A DNA stretch of 64,000 bases, taken from positions 1,264,982-1,328,981 of the forward strand of contig NW_002060961.1 of assembly GCF_000150275.1 (NCBI RefSeq), given 5' to 3'. The stretch is from Trichoplax adhaerens. Its lineage: Eukaryota > Placozoa > Uniplacotomia > Trichoplacea > Trichoplacidae. How positions within the stretch are numbered: position 1 is the stretch's first letter; each line of letters begins with the position of its first letter. The notes beneath the pieces were generated by a model, which worked only from the letters and a program-made list of their open reading frames with translations, did not search any database and had not been told where the DNA came from. This document shows, piece by piece, positions 56,436 through 64,000 of the stretch. The position numbers and the translations under genes were made by a program.

Positions 56436-58521
56436 ATGTCTCAACTTCGATTTATTCTGAATTCAACACCAAGAATTGGACGCTACTGTTATCATAACAT
56501 TAAAATTCATCATCATGCTATGACAATCAATCGTGTACGTCTTCTATCAGACCAGCCACCATCAAGCCGTGATAGAGATGATTCATTTGCTTTAGGGCTG
56601 TATCGTGGCAAGGTCAAAACACAACAGCTATTCCCTTACCCTGATGCATTAGATGATGAATCCAAAGATACAGTCAAACTAATGATTGATCCCTTTGAGA
56701 AATATTTTCGTGAAATTCACGACCCTTCACAATGTGATCTAGATGAAAAACTACCTGATAAATCGCTGCAAGCACTCAAAGAACTTGGTGGTTTCGGTAT
56801 ACAGGCACCTCAAGAATATGGGGGGATGCAATTAAAGAATACACAATATGCACGATTAGCTGAAATTGTAGGATCCTTTGATTTATCCATTGCCGTATTT
56901 ATGGCCGGCCATCAAGCCATCGGTTATAAAGGGATCGTACTCTTCGGTAACGAGCAACAAAAACAAAAGTATTTACCAAGTTTAACGACTGGCGAGAAAA
57001 TTGCTGCATTTTGTTTAACCGAACCTTCAGCTGGATCGGATGCCAATTCTATTCGTAGCACGGCTGTTCTTGATGAGGATGGCAAGCATTATATATTAAA
57101 TGGGAACAAAATATGGATTAGCAATGGTGGTATAGCCGACGTGATGACTGTATTCGCTCAGGTTCCTTTCAAGAAGGACGATTCCGATAAACAATCTCAA
57201 GCTGTAACAGCTTTTATAGTCGAGAGAGATTTCGGCGGTGTTACTAGCGGTCTTCCCGAGAAAAAGATGGGAATAAGATCATCCAATACGGCTGCAGTCT
57301 ATTTCGATAATGTAAAAATACCAGTAGAGAACGTGATAGGTAAAGTCGGTGAGGGTTTTAAAGTAGCTATGAATATACTCAATGAAGGTCGATTTGCTAT
57401 GGGAGCCGCCATGTCTGGTGTAATTCGAATGCTAGTGACTAAAACTATTGAACATGCTAAAAATCGGGTTCAATTTGGCCAGCATTTAATCGAATATCAA
57501 TCGATACAAGAAAAAATTGCTCAAATGGGTCTTACTCATTATGCTGTCGAATCGGTCGCCTATGCTGTTAGCAATAATATGGATAGAGGCATTAAAGAAT
57601 TCCAGGTGGAAGCTGCTATAAGTAAAGTATTAAGTTCTGAATCAGCTTGGAATGTATGCGACGAATGCATACAAATATTAGCCGGTATGGGATTTATGAG
57701 AGAAAATCAAGTAGAGCGTTTCATGAGAGACGTACGAATTTATCGTATATTTGAAGGTGCCAACGATACATTGCGCCTATTTATTGCCTTAAATGGTATT
57801 CAGTATGCTGGAAAGAATATGAAAGAACTACAGAAAGCGTTACAACAGCCAATCTCCAATTTGGGTACATTATGGAACCAAGGTGTTAAACGATCGAAAC
57901 GTCTTATAGGTATTGCTGACAGTCAAGAGCTACTCGAAGTAACTGCACCTGAACTTAGCGATTGTGCTAAGATGATTACACAACGCGTTGAAGAATTTGG
58001 TGCTACGATAGAAAGGATACTACTTAAACATGGTCGTAATATCATCGATCAGCAGTTTATATTAAACCGCATAGCCAACGCTACAATTGACATTTACTCA
58101 ATGGCTGCAGTTTTATCTAGAGCAAGTACAGCAATCAGTAGTAATTTACCGACCGCAGATCATGAAAGAGTATTAGCGTCTACATTTATTGACGAGGTTT
58201 GCTTATTATATTATACACTGTTAATTGTTGAATTGTTGCTAGTCGTTACTTCATGTCTACATTTATTGACGAGGTTTGCTTATTACATTATATACTGTTA
58301 ATTATTGAATTTTTGCTAGTCGTTACTTCATGGAAGCAAATATAAAATCGAGCTTGAATTATGAAATATTTTTATTATATTAGGGTTGTCAAAGAGTTGA
58401 ACATAATCTAGCAGAGGTACTCAGGAAACGAAATTTGGAGCGCTTTTCCGCTTACTCAAGTATAACCAATGAAATTAGTGAAAATGAAGGAGTGGCAACA
58501 ACTCGGCCTTTAAGATTCTAG
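56436..58521 (+). CDS. ACADVL: Very-long-chain acyl-CoA dehydrogenase, copy 3 (two exons)
   Basis: Exon 1 is 56436-58196, the donor GTTTGC follows GACGAG, the acceptor TATTAG ends at 58383, and exon 2 is 58384-58521 in phase 0. The product is 632 aa. The N-terminus is rich in Arg, His and Ser (mitochondrial targeting-like). FALGLYRGKVKTQQLFPYPD matches the start of mature VLCAD. Signature 1 is CLTEPSAGSD. Signature 2, QILAGMGFMRENQVERFMRD, has Ala where the pattern expects Gly. The catalytic glutamate is E440 in FEGAND. A linker with NLGTLWNQGVKRSKRLIG corresponds to the basic segment that helps VLCAD sit on the inner mitochondrial membrane. The protein ends in RPLRF rather than PLGF. It is the most VLCAD-like of the three copies, so probably the parental type. 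AATAAA lies at 58739-58744. A tandem duplication of the exon end is listed separately. Confidence 0.93.
58179..58333 (+). repeat. 77-bp tandem duplication spanning a 5' splice site
   Basis: Copy 1 (58179-58255) holds the last 18 coding bases of exon 1, the donor GAG/GTTTGC and the first part of the intron. Copy 2 (58256-58333) repeats it with a few changes, including the donor at 58274. Because 77 is not a multiple of three, use of the second donor would shift the frame of the last exon. Without the extra copy the intron would be 110 bases, like the 95- and 105-base introns of the other two genes. Confidence 0.9.
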
Positions 58522-59939
58522 GATTGGTATGATTAAATAGCATTTGTATAGATAGATTTTATTGCATTACGCGACATTACCATATTGTAGGCGTATGAAA
58601 AGATTTTAAATTGAACCTAAGAGCTCTCTACAAGACATTGGTATAGTTACTACATAGTGACTAATATAGTATCAAATCCAATTAGTTTAATCAGTTTACC
58701 TATTATTATTATTGTATTCGGGATATGAGCGCATTTAAAATAAATTACATAACCGAATTTCTTGTCATCGTAATGTTTAAAGTTATCTTATGATATATCA
58801 ATATTGCTATTTATTGAGTTTATAACCTAGAACATTTATATTTACTTGGATTTACAATTGTGCACCGTTGCATTGAGATAGTATCATTAAAACTTGAAAC
58901 CATTTCATATTATTGTACGTGAATAAAATGAATAAAATATTATTATTTCGATGATGTAATAATACTTTTCATTGATATGATATTGTATATATATACACAC
59001 GTTCATATATGAAGTTCATATATATACACCAATCTCTTTAAATTGAATAGAAACAATAATTTTTATATTGTTAATTTCCTAGTAGTTCATTTTTGAGCAT
59101 TGAATTAAAGCTTGAAGTATAAGGTCATTCACAAAGAATCAAGGATTAAAATTGAATATTTTATCTAGAGTATGCTTGTCATCAACTTATGGTGGGACCG
59201 CGCAGCGTATCGGTTACGTTCCCTTAAGTTCTACTATTGTACATTTAACAGTAATTTATCCTTAAGTAGTAAACCGTTTATTCGCTACATTTGAGAGACG
59301 GTTTCAGAGTAGGGATAAGAGACGTATTTTTGACAAGCTCTTCGATCTAATTACTAGATGTGTGTAACGAGTGCAATTGAATATACGTTTATCATTTCCA
59401 CACACAATATTGTTCAGCCTATCCGACTATGAAAATAAGCAATTAGACTATCAAATAAGAGGGGCTGCAGTATGTCAGTACCAACTGACTAGCGTACAGA
59501 ATCAATTAACAAAGTTGTTTTTCACACTAATCTATGTTGATTAAACTAGTTTTATTGAGATTATACAATTTTACGTACATTTTAATTATTGCCTGTGTAC
59601 TGGCGAACCTTGTAAAAAGTATAAAAGAGCTTAATAATTTATTAGCTAAAGATTAGATAGATGATGCTATAGTAGAAGCTCATTATTTTACTAAAGTTTT
59701 ATCTTTACCGTAGCTTTTTACACCTTTGTGTTGTTTCATGATTTTATCTATGATACTATCATGATTCAAGGTGCAGTGTTACTAAAGTATATTCAAATAC
59801 AGTATTTTTCCTACTGTGGTTTTTGTGATCTGTTACATTTGATAGTTCAATTTTTGGATCGATTTTACAAAATTGATCCAAAATACATGATATAATATAT
59901 GAAGGCAATGCATAGCTCTTAACGTGGATTATCTATATC
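58522..59939. other. Intergenic, nothing firmly recognised
   Basis: The 3' flank of the ACADVL-like gene and AT-rich sequence, including a TATATA/ATATATAC-rich patch near 58980-59030. Very degraded N-terminal parts of the GT23 relic could extend leftward from 59940, but I cannot follow them. Confidence 0.4.
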
Positions 59940-60787
59940 TGTGATTCAGTTTTACAGACCTAAGGAAAAGTTACTGCGACTTATTAATTAATCTAGAAAA
60001 TAACTTAAATTTCAATCGTTCATTGTTGGTCAGCATATAAGATAGGTTAATAAATTACGTTAAACAAAATTCTTCAATATTTATCAGTACATGAGTCAGG
60101 TCAATATTCGCTAAGATCATTTAGCTAATTACAGTATTAAAATAATAAAACAAGCATTTGTAATTACTGAGGAGTTACAGCTTATTGATTAATTAATGAC
60201 CAAGTATCCAAACTATCAATTTATTTATCCTTCAAAAACGCCAATAAAGACTTGCATGTTTATTAGTATAAGATACACAAGAACTACTTTAAAATACTTT
60301 ATTCAAGATATATTCCTATTATCCGAAAACGATTATCTAATTACTAATTTGCTATCAAATGTTGTTAGATTTGCATATGGATTACATTAATTCATCTATA
60401 GTAAAACAAATCTTCAACATTTTTTGTCATTAGATTACAATTATTTCGCGTATGGATAACACAGTACCTCGGTAAGGTCCTTGGATCATCTGAGCTAATC
60501 CAGATTGTCCTAGTCATTTATCTAATACAATTTATTTTATTTGTGGAGGTCTGCTCGATTCATGTACGCCTTCTATTCAATCTAAAACTTTATAGGATGG
60601 TTATTCGAAAATTTTACAAAAATTAAAAAATTTCTTTTGATCATGCGTCGCTTCTTTTAATCATAATGAGATCTATCGAGATTATATTCAAGTAGATACA
60701 TCTTTACATCCGAATGAGATAAATGGAAATCAGAAGAATGCTTTAGATGACATTTGCGCAAAGTCTTGGATGTTAGAAAGCAAGTAA
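59940..60787 (+). pseudogene. Relic A of a GT23 (FUT8-like) alpha-1,6-fucosyltransferase
   Basis: The frame runs alongside that of relic B for most of its length but has about ten stops. It reads LLRLIN, stop, SRK, stop, LKFQSFIVGQHIR, stop, VNK ... NIYQYMSQVNIR ... IIKQAFVITEELQLID, stop, LMTKYPNYQFIYP ... YTRTTLKYFIQDIFLLSEND, YLITNLLSNVVRFAYGLH, stop, FIYS. It continues after a shift to GPWII, stop, ANPDCPSHLSN and GGLLDSCTPSIQSKTL. HIR followed by a stop is the GDP-fucose-binding motif HxRRxD, now lost. The order of parts is the normal GT23 order, which makes it a reference for relic B. Confidence 0.75.
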
Positions 60788-60945
60788 TAAGTAAAAATTG
60801 TCATATATTGTCTAAAGGTATAATTGAATAATAAATAAATCAATTATACATATGAATTTTATTATATTTGACCCTTTCAATTTATTGTACAATTAGGAAT
60901 CATATTATTTGACATTCCCTAGGATAGGGGAGATAATTTTTTTTT

Positions 60946-61605
60946 CTACAGACTATACTGAATTATACATGAAATTGACGTTGGCATTTCGGCTCGCAGG
61001 TATAAATCGCGAAGAAAAAATCTTAAATTAATTGCAGAATATCTTATAGTATTGGTATCGGCTGTTAATTGTTTTTCCGGAGGATGAATAAATTCATAAT
61101 GTGGATACTTTGTAATTAATCGATCAATAAGCCATGGTTCATCAGTAACTACAAATATTCGTCTTTTAATAATGATTTTGCGCTTAGATAAACCATTAAA
61201 ATATGCATTCACTTTAATCATATATCGATCAATATCGAATATTTCGTTCTCCGTTTTTTTATCAGAACGCCTAATATGTAGACCAACAATAGGTGATTGA
61301 AATTTGAATTCTTTTCGAGATTGATCTATCAATTGTTTTAAGTCACTACTAGGTTGTATTATGTATTGGGCTAGAACACCTATCCACCAAGCTACAGGAT
61401 CACATTTATATTGAACAACATCGTAAAATAGTTTTCTCGGCATACCATATCGGCAAATTGCAGGTGCTTTACCAAAATTTTGATATAGCAACCCAACTCT
61501 TTGCAATCTTATAATCTGAGGAATCTTATCAGAATTATTTTTAGCCAAGTTGTTGTCATAAATACGACTTGTCCATTTGACAGCCTTTTTGGCATTAGTT
61601 GTCAC
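60946..61605 (-). pseudogene. Relic B of GT23 fucosyltransferase, inverted N-terminal catalytic half
   Basis: An open minus-strand frame of 219 residues. It covers the GT23 stretch from about VKWTSRIYD through PRKLFYDVVQYKCDPVAWWI, the GDP-fucose-binding motif GLHIRRSDK (residues 109-116; FUT8 has HVRRTDK), IFVVTDEPWLIDRLITKYPH and FFLRDLYLRAE. After RAE the similarity stops and the last residues are probably out of the family frame. The continuation that GT23 proteins need next is found on the opposite strand from 61595 onward. A T-rich tract with TCTACAG (ending 60951) just outside the segment looks like the former 3' splice site. No N-terminal membrane anchor exon was found. GT23 enzymes add core fucose to N-glycans in the Golgi. 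This copy cannot encode one as it stands. Confidence 0.75.
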
Positions 61606-62050
61606 AATGTCATCTAACGTCGGTAGACTTGCATACGAATTACATGAAGTTATTTATAGTCAATCTCGAGGTCGACATTTTGCATCGCTTGATTTAGATT
61701 ATCATGTTTTCGGATTTACTGCTAGCGGTGAAGGTCCATGGATTATGCAAGCCAAGAAAGATTGCGCTAGCAATGGGTCTGGTACTATTGATTTACTCAA
61801 GGGAGATTTGTTAGATTCGTGTGTATCCATAAAGGAAAAGAAAAACATAGTCTATGGTTATTCTAAACGTTTAAAAAAGTTCGGACACTTCCATCAATCA
61901 TGTCTTTATTACCTTGCAGATAATCAAGACTATCCAGATTATAGCAAATCAGACGGATGGTATCAACAGCATATACCTGATATGAAAAGAATATCTACAT
62001 TAGGGAATATTTGCATGAAATCGTCGATAACTGACATTGGTGTAATATAA
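61595..62050 (+). pseudogene. Relic B of GT23 fucosyltransferase, C-terminal half
   Basis: The plus-strand frame picks up exactly where the minus-strand part ends. LVVTMSSNVGRLAYELHEVI matches FUT8 text around FSSQVCRVAYE. It is followed by HFASLDLDYHVFGF and GDLLDSCVSIKEKKN, VYGYSKRLKKFG (cf. GxxxGYSKG), and it ends at TAA 62048-62050. No stop interrupts it. An in-frame ATG at 61577 lies in the inverted segment, so it is not a natural start. Confidence 0.75.
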
Positions 62051-64000
62051 ATTTACTCTATAAAAAGTATCCCATAAGTGAGGTACTACGTTTGTTAAAA
62101 TGAGAATTTTTTATAGTCATTTAATAGTTACTTACTGTTCAAGGGGCTATTCCAGTTTTAAACTAGATGTGCATTAATTTCTTTATTTTATAATTATAAT
62201 TGACATCATTTGAAAATGCATTAGCGTTGTATATTGTAAACCAGACTTTTATATTTCAGGTTAGAATTCATGATAATCAGTACCATAATTTTTTGTTAAG
62301 ATACTGTGAGTTTGTAATTCAAGCGATGTACTCGCATTTAGTCAATCGAATAAATATGTGCTAATTTTGATCATTAATTACAGTAGAACATAAAAGTTAC
62401 TTTATAATTCCATATAGCATGAACCCAAACGTTTAATCTGGGTTCTAACTTAAGATTGTTTTTCTGTCTTAGTATTCAATGTAGAAATCTAGAATTTTCA
62501 ACTGAAATATGATTAAATTAATTCAGTAATTTCGGAAATCTAGGGTATAATCTATTTACATCATGTGTGTTTGATTGCTAGTTTAATTTTGAGCAGTTTA
62601 GAATGATAATTGGATATTCTAATATCACCAAAAGCTCTGCATGGCATGTAAAAGGTGGCGTAGTTCGATAGTTTAGTACAGTTGAAAATAGATAAGACAA
62701 AAAGCCTAGGATAATTGTGAGTTATCTCTTTAATTAATATTGTAGTTTTTGGAGTAAGTAGTCCGGCACATATTTTGTTACTCCTTAAAGAATTTTGCTA
62801 AGATTGCTATTAAAGTATAATAGAATGATAGTTGCCCCCTTATTTACTTCGTTTGGACTTCAGTCGTTGGTATTTTAACTTAGTTTTTTGTCCAACATTA
62901 CTTATAAATCGCATGGAGACCGACTGATTGAATATATAAGTATTTAGTAAATTCAAATCAAGATGAATCGTCAAAGTTAGCAAAAATTATGGTAGTATGT
63001 TCGTATGTAAGTATTTGTCAGCTGTTATTTTACAGTAGTAACTTCAATAATACGAGTGATAATTTGGTGGGGGTCAGTATTCAGTAATATATTTGATATT
63101 GAACCTACTTGTTACGGTTTAAGATATTATGTGATAATGTTATTGAAGAAGAAATACACGGTTACGATTAGATAATCATAAATATTATGATCTGTTAATA
63201 TTGTGAGATTCAATCGTTAATGGACTTCCATTAACGAATGTGTAGAAGTAAGGTACTTAATATGCCAATGACATGTAATAACCAAAATGGCGGTTGTCAC
63301 ACTTGTAGGGAATCTGTTAGATCTTAAATTGTTAATTGGCGCTATAATATTATTAGCGCATAATAATATCAATTATCACATATTTGTTCGATAGTAATTA
63401 ATAGGATTACAAAGTTATAGAAAAGACTAAGTTATGCATAAGAATAATTAATAGGTGGAAAAGGTGTAGATTTGATACAAGTATATAAGAGGTTGTAATT
63501 TACCTCGCTAGGGAGGAGGAAAATACGGAGACCTAATAAAGTTAGTTTAGTAAATTTATCCAAACGCTTCTAGTCCGCCTTTACTGTTGACTGAGGTCCT
63601 TCGCTGAAGTGGAGCGAGTAGTGACGCCTGGTGGCAGTTTTACGGTAGGACAGAGGAGAGTAGGATAAGTGTGGAACTGGAATCCGATTGTTGCAAACGA
63701 CGTTGTGACACTACTATAAAATTTATATCACCTGATGCTCCACGTACTGTACAGTAGTTGGGAAAAAGTTGGTAAAGAATACCTATATAGAATGCTCCAC
63801 ATTATAGTTAGAGACTGTCCACATAGAATGATTGGTAAAGAATATTCCTGAAAGTTTATAAAACAAATTAGGCAATACCACATAACTTTAACCCCAAATT
63901 TGCTCACTTAATTAAGGCAAACGATCAATCTAAATGATTAGACAATATAACACAAATTAAACCACGAAATTTGTAGCTCAATTGATCAAATCCTATCAGA
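62051..64000. other. Intergenic, nothing recognised
   Basis: AT-rich sequence without a supportable gene. A stretch at about 63560-63720 has a clearly more even base composition (GACTGAGGTCCTTCGCTGAA, GTGACGCCTGGTGGCAG). It may be an exon or RNA of a gene that continues beyond the window, but no frame or fold is convincing. Confidence 0.4.

Noticed and set aside
60196-60390. A 64-codon plus-strand open frame taken as a small gene
   Set aside because: It is the longest stop-free piece of the GT23 relic at 59940-60787. Homology extends past both ends through stops.

Overview
The window is nuclear DNA from an animal: very AT-rich, almost empty of conserved sequence outside a few loci, with spliceosomal introns of roughly 90 bp to 1 kb. 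It carries one large adhesion G-protein-coupled receptor gene built from Ig, fibronectin III, IgGFc-binding, HRM, GAIN and GPS modules. The mix of a receptor with more than 35 exons, compact introns and low GC suggests an early-branching metazoan. A placozoan such as Trichoplax is my best guess, but this is inference and not proven by the sequence. A 50-base run of N at 37895-37944 shows that this is a draft assembly.

Layout. Bases 1-7298 hold no gene I can support, apart from a near-perfect 31-bp-arm hairpin at 3790-3871. A single-exon pogo/Tigger-type transposase-like gene lies on the minus strand at 7299-8876. Bases 12045-14330 are diverged tandem repeats. Two tandem very-long-chain acyl-CoA dehydrogenase (ACADVL-like) genes follow on the plus strand at 16072-18029 and 23703-25652, and a third, more canonical copy is at 56436-58521. 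Each has one long exon and one short last exon, spliced at the same place. Between the first two lies a possible relic of a class A GPCR.

The central 20 kb (31791-51361) is one adhesion GPCR gene, which I reconstructed exon by exon from splice sites and codon phase. The order is signal peptide, Ig, IgGFc-binding domain, Ig, second IgGFc-binding domain, three Ig, eight intact FN3 (plus one decayed FN3 exon), Ig, HRM, GAIN, GPS, seven transmembrane helices and a cytoplasmic tail with two spaced tyrosine motifs. The product would be about 2,900 residues. Almost every ectodomain module is one phase 1-1 exon, so modules can be lost or skipped without breaking the frame. Three of those exons carry lesions in this assembly.

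The right end is a graveyard. It has an EGF/discoidin-like relic (about 54.68-55.07 kb), an unidentified minus-strand pseudogene (55264-55720) next to the third ACADVL-like gene, and two relics of a GT23 (FUT8-like) alpha-1,6-fucosyltransferase. One relic is colinear but full of stops. In the other, the two halves of the catalytic domain lie on opposite strands, as after a local inversion of about 0.6 kb.

Functionally, the ACADVL-like genes belong to mitochondrial fatty-acid beta-oxidation and the receptor to cell-surface adhesion and signalling. Nothing in the sequence suggests that the loci work together.
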